Assembly: GCA_016716565.1 (NCBI GenBank)
Contig: JADJWC010000001.1
Span: 62,001-126,000 of the forward strand
Direction of reading: 5' to 3'
Length of the DNA stretch: 64,000 bases
DNA from: a bacterium
Lineage (GTDB): Bacteria; Bacteroidota; Ignavibacteria; Ignavibacteriales; Ignavibacteriaceae
The position numbers and the translations under genes are program-made. Under the pieces are notes generated by a model, which saw nothing but the letters and a program-made list of their open reading frames with translations, searched no databases and was not told where the DNA came from. Positions within the stretch are counted from its first letter, which is position 1; each line of letters begins with the position of its first letter. Positions 1 through 8,240 of this stretch are shown in pieces.

Positions 1-890
1 TTGATATGCCTGCTGTCGGCGATTGGGTTTATGCACAACTATTCGATGATAGTTCTCTGGCGATTATTCACGACATTCTTTCGCGCAAAACATTACTGAA
101 AAGAAAAGCATCCGGCAAAAAAGTTGATTACCAACTTATCGCTGCGAACATTGATACTGCAATCATTATGCAGTCGCTCGATTCCAATTTTAATTTAAGA
201 CGGCTCGAACGATACCTTGTGATGATAAACGAAGGCAAGATTACTCCGGCAATATTCTTAAGTAAAAGTGATCTAATAAATGCTGAAGAAATTGAGCAAA
301 AGAAGAATGATATCCGTAAAATTTTGCCTGATGTTAAGATTGCTTCTTTCAGCAATAACAGCGCAAGCGATATAGAAAGTATTAAAACTTTATTTGAGCC
401 ATTTAAAACTTACTGCCTGCTTGGTTCATCTGGTGTTGGCAAAACAACCTTGCTGAATAATTTAATTAATCAGGAACTGTACAAAACACAGCCGATAAGA
501 GAAAAAGATGGAAGAGGAAAACACACCACAACCCGCCGCGAACTTATAGTTTTAGAAAACGGAGCAATAATAATAGATAATCCCGGAATGCGTGAACTCG
601 GAGTAATCTCAAACGAGTCAGGACTCGGTGATACGTTCAATGAAATTGATGAGCTCGCAGACCAGTGCAAATACAAAGACTGCACTCACACTGTCGAAGC
701 GGGTTGCGCAGTACTTGAAGCCGTTGAAAGGGGAGAGATTTCAGAAGAGCGTTATAATAATTATATCAAGATTTATAAAGAGTCATTGTATAATGAAATG
801 TCCTACGTTGAAAAGAGACAGAAAGATAAAAAGTTCGGCAAGTTCTTTCATTCCACAATGAAAGATGTAAAAAAGATGAAGGGGAGATGA
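1..890 (+). CDS. rsgA: Ribosome small subunit-dependent GTPase A, 5' truncated by window edge
   Basis: Circularly permuted GTPase that acts in late 30S subunit maturation. Counting from the first visible Met (position 6): the G4-like SKSD motif lies near residue 86, the P-loop GSSGVGKTT at 140-148, the switch segment HTTTRREL at 173-180 and the G3 motif DNPG at 191-194. The C-terminal zinc site Cys221/Cys226/His228/Cys234 is complete. The N-terminal OB fold is cut: the visible protein begins at the conserved PAVGDWV strand and the frame is open to the window edge, so the true start lies upstream. The last residues (KKFGKFFHSTMKDVKKMKGR) are repeated as a partial DNA duplicate just downstream. 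Confidence 0.95.
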   Translation, partial: DMPAVGDWVYAQLFDDSSLAIIHDILSRKTLLKRKASGKKVDYQLIAANIDTAIIMQSLDSNFNLRRLERYLVMINEGKITPAIFLSKSDLINAEEIEQKKNDIRKILPDVKIASFSNNSASDIESIKTLFEPFKTYCLLGSSGVGKTTLLNNLINQELYKTQPIREKDGRGKHTTTRRELIVLENGAIIIDNPGMRELGVISNESGLGDTFNEIDELADQCKYKDCTHTVEAGCAVLEAVERGEISEERYNNYIKIYKESLYNEMSYVEKRQKDKKFGKFFHSTMKDVKKMKGR

Positions 891-905
891 TGTATATAAT
901 CCGCT

Positions 906-982
906 GTCATTCCGAACTTGATTCGGAATCTTACTTCTTGATTTTGAATTGAGTAGAGAACCTGAAACAAGTTCAGGTTGAT
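906..982. repeat. REP-like twin palindrome inserted behind rsgA
   Basis: Two small palindromes lie about 30 bp apart. The first has arms ATTCCGAA/TTCGGAAT within a GTCATTCC...GGAATC frame. The second is CCTGAAACAAGTTCAGG at 961-977. The GTCATTCC...GGAATCT frame recurs at 52809 and 53907, so this is a member of a dispersed intergenic repeat family. It separates the two copies of the rsgA 3' end. Confidence 0.75.
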
Positions 983-988
983 GCACCG

Positions 989-1060
989 AAGGATAAAAAG
1001 TGGGGGAGGTTTTTTCATCGCACAATGAAAGATGTAAAGAAGATGAAGGGGAGAGAGTAA
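989..1060 (+). pseudogene. Duplicated rsgA 3'-end remnant
   Basis: About 65 bp closely match the end of rsgA at a fixed offset of 167 bp (823-887 aligned with 990-1054). Read in frame, this piece encodes an RsgA-like tail, KDKKWGRFFHRTMKDVKKMK, followed by a TAA stop at 1058. It has no start of its own and sits directly after the REP-like twin palindrome. It is therefore a leftover coding tail, either the ancestral end displaced by an insertion or a copy created with it. Confidence 0.75.
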
Positions 1061-1088
1061 ACTCAATAACTCAGCGATAACAATCTTA

Positions 1089-1625
1089 ATGAAAGATAAA
1101 CTACTAATAATTGATCTTGATGAAACCTTAATCTATTCAAGTCTGACAAGGCTATCTTTTCCGGAAGATTTCAGAGTTGGCCAATACTTCGTTTACAAAA
1201 GGCCGGGGCTTGAGAATTTTCTTAAATTCATCAATGAAAATTTCAAACTTGCAGTTTGGACTTCATCAACTTCAGAGTATGCTAACGATATAGTCAAACA
1301 ACTTTTCGCTGATCAATCTGTTCTTAAATTTGTTTGGGCACGGGACAAATGTGTTTCTAAAATCGATATTGAATCGCGTGAGCAGTACTGGATTAAAGAT
1401 TTGAAAAAAGTCAAGAAGCTCGGCTTCGAATTAGAAAAAATTTTAGTAATTGATGACAGTCCGGAAAAACTTCAGAGAAATTACGGGAACCATATTCCGG
1501 TGATTCCATTCGTTGGTGATTTGGGAGATGATGAGCTATCAAGACTTGTAAATTTTCTTGAAAGTATAAGAAATCTCAATTCTGTTCGATCAATTGAAAA
1601 ACGTAATTGGAGAAATACAATTTAA
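1089..1625 (+). CDS. FCP1/SCP-like HAD phosphatase (NIF family)
   Basis: A 178-residue HAD-fold phosphatase of the NLI-interacting-factor/FCP1 type. The nucleophile motif DLDET is at residues 9-13, motif II is WTSSTSEY near residue 57, and the acidic metal motif is IDDSPEK near residue 122. In eukaryotes this family removes phosphate from serine in the RNA polymerase II tail; bacterial members are small stand-alone enzymes of unknown substrate. The protein is the length of a bare catalytic domain, with no signal peptide or extra domain, so it should be cytoplasmic. It starts 28 bp after the rsgA remnant and may share its transcript. The family call is secure, the substrate unknown. Confidence 0.85.
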   Translation: MKDKLLIIDLDETLIYSSLTRLSFPEDFRVGQYFVYKRPGLENFLKFINENFKLAVWTSSTSEYANDIVKQLFADQSVLKFVWARDKCVSKIDIESREQYWIKDLKKVKKLGFELEKILVIDDSPEKLQRNYGNHIPVIPFVGDLGDDELSRLVNFLESIRNLNSVRSIEKRNWRNTI

Positions 1626-1736
1626 CTCCATCATGTTGTAATATAGTTGCCTGACATAGCTTTCACCATTATTTACTCTCCCTTTATCCTAAGGATTTAT
1701 TTTCATATTTTGGATTAGTTAAAAACCGGAGATAAA

Positions 1737-1958
1737 ATGAAGAAGAAATTCACCGCTGTAATAAATAGAGAAGAAAATTGGTTTGTGGCTCATTGTCTTG
1801 AACTTGATGTCGTGAGTCAGGGGAAAACTATTGAAGAAGCACAGACCAATCTTAAAGAAGCTGTGGAATTATATCTTGAAAGTTTTGAACCTGAGGATTA
1901 TCCTGGTTCAGATGGCGAAATAATTCTTTATCCTTTTGAAGTAGCTGTGAATGGCTAA
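1737..1958 (+). CDS. hicB: HicB-family antitoxin
   Basis: A 73-residue protein with the HicB RNase-H-like fold: an AVINREENWFVAHC first hairpin, then SQGKTIEEAQTNLKEAVELYLE, the family's most conserved stretch. It is the short form lacking a C-terminal HTH or ribbon-helix-helix domain, so self-regulation would need another route. Its last 8 bp overlap the hicA start, the tight coupling expected of this type II toxin-antitoxin pair with the order reversed (antitoxin first). A GGAGATAAA sequence just before the ATG can serve as ribosome-binding site. Confidence 0.88.
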   Translation: MKKKFTAVINREENWFVAHCLELDVVSQGKTIEEAQTNLKEAVELYLESFEPEDYPGSDGEIILYPFEVAVNG

Positions 1959-2168
1959 GCTTCCTGTTCTATCAGGTAAAGAACTGATCAAAATTCTTGA
2001 ACGCGAGGGCTTTCAAATCGTAAGACAAAAAGGAAGTCACGTATGTCTTCGCAAAGATGAATTCAGAACTGTTGTCCGCTTCACTCCGATTTATCCAAAG
2101 GAACATTGCTGGGAATCTTAAATCAATGTGGACTAACCAAAGAAAAACTTATCGAGCTGTTAAAATAA
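1951..2168 (+). pseudogene. hicA: HicA-family mRNA interferase, frameshifted
   Basis: The reading frame opens as a good HicA toxin (MAKLPVLSGKELIKILEREG then QKGSH with the catalytic His) but runs into TAA at 2119 after 56 residues. The family's conserved end, KGTLLGILNQCGLTKEKLIE, continues in another frame to TAA at 2166-2168. Restoring one C in the CC run near 2075-2077 (GTTGTCCGCTTCAC) joins the two into a normal 72-residue HicA ending with VVPLHSDLSKGTLLGI. As it stands the toxin lacks its last strand and helix and is probably dead, unless the lost base is a sequencing error. Confidence 0.85.
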
Positions 2169-2223
2169 TCATCGCCGTCATGGTAACGCACGGTAGCTAT
2201 CAAAGTAAACATTTAGTTAAAAC

Positions 2224-2709
2224 ATGATAATTATAATTTTAAAAACTCTGCTTATTGGAATTGGCGCTACGCTGGCAATAGACATATGGGTTTCATTTCT
2301 CAAACTATTTAAAATAAAATCTCTTGATTATAAATATGTTGGACGCTGGGTAGGAAATTTTCCGAAAGGAAAATTTTTTCACAATAAAATTCAAGACGCA
2401 CCACAAATATCACACGAGTTATTTTTAGGCTGGACGGTTCATTATTTAATTGGAATCTCTTTTGCTTTTATACTTATTGCTGTCTACGGAGTTAGCTGGT
2501 TGTATAAACCAACCTTCTTTCCTGCGGTCATAATTGGATTAATTACATCAGTCGGGCCATTTTTTATAATGCAGCCGGCATTTGGATTTGGTATAGCATC
2601 AGCAAAACTTCCTAATCCAAACTTGCTAAGACTTAAAAGTCTGGGTACGCATTTGATTTACGGAATAGGATTATATGTGAGTGCAATTCTGTTAAATGAA
2701 ATTCTATAA
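2224..2709 (+). CDS. DUF2938 family membrane protein
   Basis: A 161-residue polytopic membrane protein matching DUF2938. It has an N-terminal helix with GIGATLAIDIWVSFLK, the conserved YKYVGRWVGNFPKGKFFH loop, HELFLGWTVHYLIG, then PFFIMQPAFGFGIASAK and a C-terminal SLGTHLIYGIGLY helix. About four membrane segments are visible. The function of the family is not established; the conserved polar residues in the loop and third segment suggest a transport or enzymatic role. It stands alone between the hicBA locus and a secreted propeller gene. Confidence 0.85.
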   Translation: MIIIILKTLLIGIGATLAIDIWVSFLKLFKIKSLDYKYVGRWVGNFPKGKFFHNKIQDAPQISHELFLGWTVHYLIGISFAFILIAVYGVSWLYKPTFFPAVIIGLITSVGPFFIMQPAFGFGIASAKLPNPNLLRLKSLGTHLIYGIGLYVSAILLNEIL

Positions 2710-2844
2710 CTTCAACCGCAAAAAACACTAATTTTCCACCTATCCTTTATTGTCAGCATTTTATAGTTTCTGTTTAGATATTGTTGCCGAATGTCAAGGG
2801 AATATTCCGGCAGATTTTTCACCAACAATCTAAGGAGCTGTAAA

Positions 2845-4023
2845 ATGCAAAGTGTTACATTCATCAAAAAAACTATTCTCCTGGTTATTGTTATAGTCTT
2901 TCTTTTATTTGCCTCAAATGTTTTCAGCCAGGATTTGGAAATCTATATAAGCGATGCAGGAAACTTTTCAAGTCCTCCCTGGAAAATTTTAAAGTTTGAT
3001 GAAAACGGAGAAAACCCGATAACATTTATAGATACGGTTCTTGCCTGGCCGCAGGATATTCTTTTTCTTGAAGATCAGCAAGTAGTTTTGATTTCGAATC
3101 TGAATACGGGAAGAATAACAAAATATAATTCAACAACAGGAGATTTTATCGGGGATTTCGCAACCGGTATCGGCGGACCGACCAGAATGAAGATCGGTCC
3201 TGACAGTTTGCTTTATGTTTTGCAGTGGTCAGGCAATGGAAAAGTAAAACGCTATCAACTTGACGGAACTTTTATAGATGACTTTACTACCGTTGGCGTT
3301 GCTCAAAGTATTGGTATTGACTGGGACGACGATGGAAATTTATACGTTTCTTCCTACGGAACAGATAATGTCAGGAAATTTGATGCAAGTGGTAACGATC
3401 TTGGGATATTTGTTAATTCAAATCTTGCTGGCCCAACCAATATCTGGTTTGATGATAATGGTGATTTGCTTGCAATTGACTACGACGGTACAGCAGTTAA
3501 AAGATTTAATTCCTCCGGAACATTTATTAATAACTTCATAACCGGATTGAGTCAGGCAGAAGGAGTAGATTTTTTCCCTAACGGAAATATTCTAATAGGG
3601 AATGGTGCAACTCATTCAGTTAAGATGTACGACAGCAACGGTGTTTACATAGAAGATTTTATTCCTAACGGTTCAGGTGGTTTAATGACTCCGAATGCAG
3701 TGGTAATAAGAGAGCTGAATCCTTCTTCGGTTTCAGGAGATGAGAATTCTTCTAACCTCAACAATTTTTTACTGGAACAGAATTATCCAAATCCGTTTAA
3801 TCCGATTACAGTAATTCGTTATCAGTTGCCGGTGACCGGTAAAGTATCTCTGAAAGTTTATAATGTTCTTGGCAATGAAGTAGCTACTCTTGTGAACAGT
3901 GAACTTTCGGCTGGTGAATATGAACTAGAGTTTAATGCTTCACATCTTAGCAGCGGTGTTTACTACTACGTTCTGTCATCCGGGAATTTTTCATCAGCAA
4001 AAAAGATGATGCTTGTTAAGTAA
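2845..4023 (+). CDS. Secreted beta-propeller protein with T9SS type A sorting domain
   Basis: A 392-residue protein starting at the ATG preceded by AAGGAG (2832-2837); an earlier in-frame ATG at 2791 lacks such a site. A signal peptide ends near VFSQD. Several NHL/SMP-30-like strands follow (DDDGNLYVSSYG, DDNGDLLAIDYDG, FPNGNILIGNG), which suggests a six-bladed propeller. The last about 85 residues are a T9SS type A sorting domain, beginning at QNYPNPFNP and ending in SAKKMMLVK. It is expected to be exported through the outer membrane and either released or surface-attached. The ligand is unknown. Confidence 0.85.
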   Translation: MQSVTFIKKTILLVIVIVFLLFASNVFSQDLEIYISDAGNFSSPPWKILKFDENGENPITFIDTVLAWPQDILFLEDQQVVLISNLNTGRITKYNSTTGDFIGDFATGIGGPTRMKIGPDSLLYVLQWSGNGKVKRYQLDGTFIDDFTTVGVAQSIGIDWDDDGNLYVSSYGTDNVRKFDASGNDLGIFVNSNLAGPTNIWFDDNGDLLAIDYDGTAVKRFNSSGTFINNFITGLSQAEGVDFFPNGNILIGNGATHSVKMYDSNGVYIEDFIPNGSGGLMTPNAVVIRELNPSSVSGDENSSNLNNFLLEQNYPNPFNPITVIRYQLPVTGKVSLKVYNVLGNEVATLVNSELSAGEYELEFNASHLSSGVYYYVLSSGNFSSAKKMMLVK

Positions 4024-4121
4024 GTTTTAAATTCTTTTTTGATACTTGGGACTATAAAATCTCATTGACTCCCTGGTAATAATTCATTTAATTTCATCCG
4101 TCAATTTTGAGGATTATTAAA

Positions 4122-4544
4122 ATGAAATTAGTTCTCGGTTTGTTAGCTTTCTCTCTGATAGTTTTTTATTCCTGCGAGGATTCTGATCCAAACTCTTTTC
4201 CAAAATCTTACAAGTACACCGGTTACGACAGTTCCTGGAACAAAATAATCGAAGGATATCTGTGGATTGATAGTATTGATTCAGTTGAAGTGAAAGGCGG
4301 TTGGCGATTTAATCGTGTTTCAAATTGTGAAAATATCGGGCCGCAAATTGGTCACGGTAATTTTGAAGGAATCGCAAATCCACTCGGAACTTTATCCCTG
4401 AATCTAAATCCCGGAATGATAGATAACAATGTGTTGTTGGATTGTTCAATGCAACTTCCTTATAGGATTGATGGGCAATGGAGTTATGTTGGATTTCCCG
4501 GAGTGATTAACTGGGGCAGGTTTGAAGCCGAACAGGTTCGATAG
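4122..4544 (+). CDS. Small putative lipoprotein
   Basis: 140 residues from the ATG at 4122, which follows a GAGG site; an in-frame TTG five codons earlier is unlikely to be used. The N-terminal hydrophobic stretch ends in IVFYSCED, a plausible though not ideal lipobox, followed by an acidic, Asp/Ser-rich stretch. The rest is a beta-rich domain with four later cysteine and tryptophan positions but no recognised family. It is probably an envelope lipoprotein. I do not recognise a function. Confidence 0.7.
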   Translation: MKLVLGLLAFSLIVFYSCEDSDPNSFPKSYKYTGYDSSWNKIIEGYLWIDSIDSVEVKGGWRFNRVSNCENIGPQIGHGNFEGIANPLGTLSLNLNPGMIDNNVLLDCSMQLPYRIDGQWSYVGFPGVINWGRFEAEQVR

Positions 4545-4550
4545 ATAAAA

Positions 4551-5537
4551 TCATTTAAAAGCTATCATCAGGTCTGAGCCGAAGGAAGTATTTTTTCTTT
4601 CAATATTAGAAAGACCTGCTGATTCAAACCATTCTCTGAATTCTTTTTCAGTATATGTATCCCCGTTTTCGGTTGCAACAAGCATATTTAATGCAAACAA
4701 TGCCCCGTGATACGGCTGCGTTCTGTCATCATTCATTATGAAATCGTTTATAACTATCATTCCATTCTTGTTCAATACATCTGCACATTTTTTTATAAGC
4801 ATTTTATTTTGATCATAGCTATTTATATGAACGATTGCAGAAAGAAGAATCAAATCATAACTGCCTTCAAAGTTTTTTGTTAAATAATCGCCTTCAATAA
4901 AACTAAATTTTTCTGATAGGCCTGCTTCACTTACATATCTTTTTGTCAAAGGAATAACGTATGGTAAATCAAGCACAAATGCATTGATGGATGGATTTTT
5001 CTTCACAATTTCAATTGAGAATGCGGCAGAACCCCCGCCAACATCGAGCATTGTTTTCACATTTGTCAAATCAATCATCATCGAAAGAATTTTTCCCTGA
5101 TGAACTCCACGGTAATGCATCGCACTGATAAAAGCTTCAACCCAATCATCTCCAGCTAATTCATCTTCATCATCAACTGCTGAACTGCCTTTAATCACTG
5201 ACTCAGTCAGGTAACTCCAGTTGTCCCATAAATTATTCGTGTGATAAAGGTTACCCATAAAATCTGGTTTGCCTTCAACAAGATATTTAGAGGATAAATC
5301 AGAATTATAGAATTTGCCGTGGACTTTTTTCAGAATTCCCATTGCGCAGAGTGCATTCATAAGTCTGTCTGTTGCTCTCTGGTCAGAATTAATTTTCTGA
5401 GCTACTTCGTCAGCGGTCATCATATGATTGTCAAGCACAGAGAATATTTTCAACTCGAAGGCAGTTAAAAATGTTCGGCTTTCCCGGAAGGCATTTGCTA
5501 ATCCACGAATGTCTTCGGCTGACTTAATTTCATTCAT
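4551..5537 (-). CDS. SAM-dependent O-methyltransferase, two-domain type
   Basis: A 328-residue protein of the caffeate/hydroxyindole O-methyltransferase type. The N-terminal winged-helix dimerisation domain covers about residues 1-100 (AFELKIFSVLDNHMMTADEVAQ). The C-terminal Rossmann domain has SAM motif I LDVGGGSAAF at 164-173, the acidic residue of motif II in FVLDLP, and EGDYL and DLILLSAIVHI further on. Members methylate hydroxyls on small aromatic or polyketide-like substrates. It lies next to a lipoprotein gene on the same strand, 31 bp downstream of it. The substrate cannot be told from the sequence. Confidence 0.85.
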   Translation of the reverse strand: MNEIKSAEDIRGLANAFRESRTFLTAFELKIFSVLDNHMMTADEVAQKINSDQRATDRLMNALCAMGILKKVHGKFYNSDLSSKYLVEGKPDFMGNLYHTNNLWDNWSYLTESVIKGSSAVDDEDELAGDDWVEAFISAMHYRGVHQGKILSMMIDLTNVKTMLDVGGGSAAFSIEIVKKNPSINAFVLDLPYVIPLTKRYVSEAGLSEKFSFIEGDYLTKNFEGSYDLILLSAIVHINSYDQNKMLIKKCADVLNKNGMIVINDFIMNDDRTQPYHGALFALNMLVATENGDTYTEKEFREWFESAGLSNIERKNTSFGSDLMIAFK

Positions 5538-5568
5538 TTGAAAATGTATTTTGATTTAATAATTAAGT

Positions 5569-6183
5569 TCAACGTACCGGATCCAAAAGACCGTCTTCAA
5601 CTAATTGTTCTTTTATTGATACTGCGAGTTCAGATATTGTCTGTTGAATATCTTTCGGATTAACAGACGTACTCTCACCATACCAGATAAGCTGGTCATT
5701 CTTTATTGAATAGATAAGAGTTTCCAGATCTACATAAACATTTGTGCTCGAATAAACATAGGGATCATACATATAATTCCACGCATAATTATAATATCCG
5801 CCAAAAGTGTAGTAAGCAGAAGGATACATTCCGGAGGAGTAATAGCTTGTTTTTTCATCCACTTTCCTTACTGAGAGCACAAGCGCTCCTTCCATTCCTC
5901 TTTCATTTAGTTTTTGCTTAACAGCATTTAAATCTGCCAGTTCTTCATTCGTTATCATCTTGTATGAAGGAACTGCGATAGTGTTTGGCATTTGGCTCGC
6001 GATAGCTTCTTCAACATCCATCCGCATATCCGGATTTTTCACCATTGCAAATACTGCAACCGTTTGAAATTTCGCCGATTCTATTGTCACATCCGGATTT
6101 TTCCAGCTGTTAGATATTTTGTTTGAACTGCTACAGCCGGTAATGAGTAACGCAGCAAATAGAATAACAAGAATTGATTTCAT
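5569..6183 (-). CDS. DUF4136-like lipoprotein
   Basis: A 204-residue lipoprotein with the lipobox LLITGCSSS (Cys17). The mature domain begins with NKISNSWKNPDV and contains the DMRMDVEEAIASQM segment and the late VDLETLIYSIKNDQLIWYGES strand, which resemble DUF4136-type envelope lipoproteins of Bacteroidetes. The middle is unusually rich in Tyr (positions about 115-145). It is transcribed divergently from the small membrane protein at 6307, with about 120 bp between them that must hold both promoters. Function unknown. Confidence 0.75.
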   Translation of the reverse strand: MKSILVILFAALLITGCSSSNKISNSWKNPDVTIESAKFQTVAVFAMVKNPDMRMDVEEAIASQMPNTIAVPSYKMITNEELADLNAVKQKLNERGMEGALVLSVRKVDEKTSYYSSGMYPSAYYTFGGYYNYAWNYMYDPYVYSSTNVYVDLETLIYSIKNDQLIWYGESTSVNPKDIQQTISELAVSIKEQLVEDGLLDPVR

Positions 6184-6306
6184 AAAAATATTTTCCTTTT
6201 TTGTTACAGCGAACTTACATAAAAAGTTAAAAATGTCTTTTAAGTTTTTGGTTTTTGTAAATTTGTTCGGGTTTTTTATAAATATTTTGCATCAGACTTT
6301 TCATTT

Positions 6307-6696
6307 ATGCTCTATTTAAAATCTTTCGGCATCTGGCTTATTCTTGCTGTCAGTGCAATTATTGTTGCCACATTTAGAGTCGGTGTGCTGCTTCCGCAAT
6401 TTGGAGAACAAATTGCACATCAGCTTGGAACCATTCTGTATCTTCTTGTTCAGTTTACAATCATTTACTTCTTCATCAAAAAGATGAAAATCAAAAGAAC
6501 AAAAACTTTACTCAGCATTGGAATATTTTGGGTAGTTATTACGATAATTTTTGAGTTTGTATTTGGACATTATGTGATGGGTCATTCGTGGCAGAAACTG
6601 TTTGCGGACTACAACTTGTTGAACGGAAGATTGTGGATTTTAGTCTTGCTCAATAATATAGCAGCACCACTTATCAGTGGGAAAATTTTAAAGTAA
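6307..6696 (+). CDS. Small four-helix membrane protein, unknown
   Basis: 129 residues with four hydrophobic segments (about residues 7-24, 41-57, 69-88 and 107-124) and short basic loops (KKMKIKRTK), giving a compact inner-membrane protein. No family is recognised with confidence. It has no clear ribosome-binding site. It is not obviously linked to its neighbours, which are both on the other strand. Confidence 0.7.
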   Translation: MLYLKSFGIWLILAVSAIIVATFRVGVLLPQFGEQIAHQLGTILYLLVQFTIIYFFIKKMKIKRTKTLLSIGIFWVVITIIFEFVFGHYVMGHSWQKLFADYNLLNGRLWILVLLNNIAAPLISGKILK

Positions 6697-6743
6697 TATA
6701 CTCTAAAATTTTCCATCGCCGTTGTAAAAAAAATATTCAAAAA

Positions 6744-7256
6744 TTAATGCTGATGACGAACACCTTTCTTTATCATAATATAATTCACAGGCAATGCTGC
6801 TATAAATCCGACAGTCAGTGCCGCAATCATTCCATACCAGAATATAGGTTCGCTTAGTCCAGCTTCCATCACTCCCGGTATTAATACTTGAGTTAAAACC
6901 TCAAATGCTTCCATGACGACAATGCTTAATCCTTCAGCAACTATAACTGTTTTAAGTGCATTCCGAAAAGTAAATGAAGCACGAATTAAAGGAACAATTC
7001 CGAGTACCAATCCACCGATAAATCCCAGGATGACAGCAATTATCATTGTGGTTATCATATCCAGTCCGAATGCTGTTCCAATTATCACTCCGAGAACTTC
7101 ACCAATACCACAACCGATCAAGCAATGAAGTGTTGCGCTTACTGCAAGTCTGAAGGTGCTTTGCGTTTTGTTATCCAAATGCTTTTCTGTTCTGCTGTCA
7201 GCAATGTGCATCATATGGTGACGCGAATGAATTGAGTGATCCATATTGTGGTCCAT
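6744..7256 (-). CDS. DUF4396 membrane protein
   Basis: 170 residues. A His-rich N-terminus (HNMDHSIHSRHHMMH) is followed by a DUF4396-type membrane domain with the conserved ATLHCLIGCGIGEVLG motif and about four helices. The His/Met-rich leader and the CxxxxC-like pair in the first helix suggest metal handling. A strong AGGAGG sits 4 bases before the ATG. The gene begins 8 bp after the His-rich lipoprotein gene and is surely co-transcribed with it, downstream of the HMA-like/AraC regulator. A role in copper or other soft-metal homeostasis is inferred from context. Confidence 0.85.
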   Translation of the reverse strand: MDHNMDHSIHSRHHMMHIADSRTEKHLDNKTQSTFRLAVSATLHCLIGCGIGEVLGVIIGTAFGLDMITTMIIAVILGFIGGLVLGIVPLIRASFTFRNALKTVIVAEGLSIVVMEAFEVLTQVLIPGVMEAGLSEPIFWYGMIAALTVGFIAALPVNYIMIKKGVRHQH

Positions 7257-7264
7257 TTTACCTC

Positions 7265-8146
7265 CTAATGTTTATGTTGATTGTGATTTGATTGTCCCAT
7301 TAAATGACCAGATGGTTTTACTTCCAGTACAAAATCTGCGGTGTGAAGCGTTCCATCAATTTGAAATTGTAACCATAAACGATAGTACCCGATTTTATCA
7401 ATATTCATGTGAAGATTAAGTTGATTGTTCATTACCATTGGATGAACATGTTGAAAGTCAAAGTTTGCTATTCTTATTAATACTGCGTGAGCTTTTTCAC
7501 CAAGATAATTATCAAATTTTGCAGCATTAAGTTCTTTGCCATCTTTTAATATGACAACCGGAAGATGAATTTCTTTTCCTGAAAATAAATCCTCTGCATT
7601 TTGCAGTATAACCGATACACTCTGATCTTTAAAGAAGTGGTTTTCATTTTTAAACACTGCTTTTGATTTTTCTCTTCCTTCAACATTGAGATCAAAGCGC
7701 TCAATAATTTTATCACTGCCCATTGGTTTATACTCAATGAACATCTCGTACTTCTCTCCGAAAGGAAGATTGATTTCAACTGAATAATTACCATTTCCTT
7801 CATTTACGGGATGCAGGTGACTGAAGTCCTCGAGATCATCAGAAACAATAATTACATGTGCTTCTTTCTCATGAAAAGTCTCTAGCTTGATTATATTGCT
7901 TTCATCGTCTTTTATTCTTGGCGAAAACAAAAGCTTCGTTTTTTCACCAGCTATTATTTTGTTGAGATCAGAATTGAATTTTATCGCATATTCAATTGAT
8001 GTTTTATTCATATGGTTTTTCCTTTCCAATATTTGGGATTGACTAGCATCATTTGTTTTTTCCAGAGATTCATAATGTGAATTATGCTCTGAACAGGAGC
8101 CATAAAGAAATGAAGTTATTATTAAGATTGTTTTTATTGTTTCCAT
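7265..8146 (-). CDS. His-rich lipoprotein, YtkA-like repeats, probable metal handling
   Basis: 293 residues with a lipobox FLYGSC (Cys18). Two related beta-sandwich segments follow. The first has EKEAHVIIVSDDLEDFSHLHPV and the second EKAHAVLIRIANFDFQHVHPM, each carrying an HxHP motif of the kind seen in YtkA-like and copper-chaperone-like proteins. The C-terminus is His-rich (HLMGQSNHNQHKH). The paired HLHP and HVHP sites are good candidate Cu/Ag ligands. It is probably exported and lipid-anchored, in one operon with the DUF4396 gene and next to a metal-type AraC regulator. The family call is moderate and the metal is inferred. Confidence 0.75.
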   Translation of the reverse strand: METIKTILIITSFLYGSCSEHNSHYESLEKTNDASQSQILERKNHMNKTSIEYAIKFNSDLNKIIAGEKTKLLFSPRIKDDESNIIKLETFHEKEAHVIIVSDDLEDFSHLHPVNEGNGNYSVEINLPFGEKYEMFIEYKPMGSDKIIERFDLNVEGREKSKAVFKNENHFFKDQSVSVILQNAEDLFSGKEIHLPVVILKDGKELNAAKFDNYLGEKAHAVLIRIANFDFQHVHPMVMNNQLNLHMNIDKIGYYRLWLQFQIDGTLHTADFVLEVKPSGHLMGQSNHNQHKH

Positions 8147-8240
8147 TGTTTATCCTTTAAAAAATTAACAATGAAAATTTACTCCGGGAACCCCTGGTGT
8201 GTTTTACATGATTTTAGAAATGATTTACAGATTATTTTGA

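Noticed and set aside
783..1066. Two overlapping minus-strand ORFs across the end of rsgA
   Set aside because: They read through the REP-like palindrome; the predicted protein ends (HQPELVSGS, PNQVRNDSG) are the usual translations of such repeats.
2791..2844. Longer start for the secreted propeller gene
   Set aside because: The signal peptide and a clear AAGGAG site belong to the ATG at 2845; the longer form adds a charged, unsupported leader.
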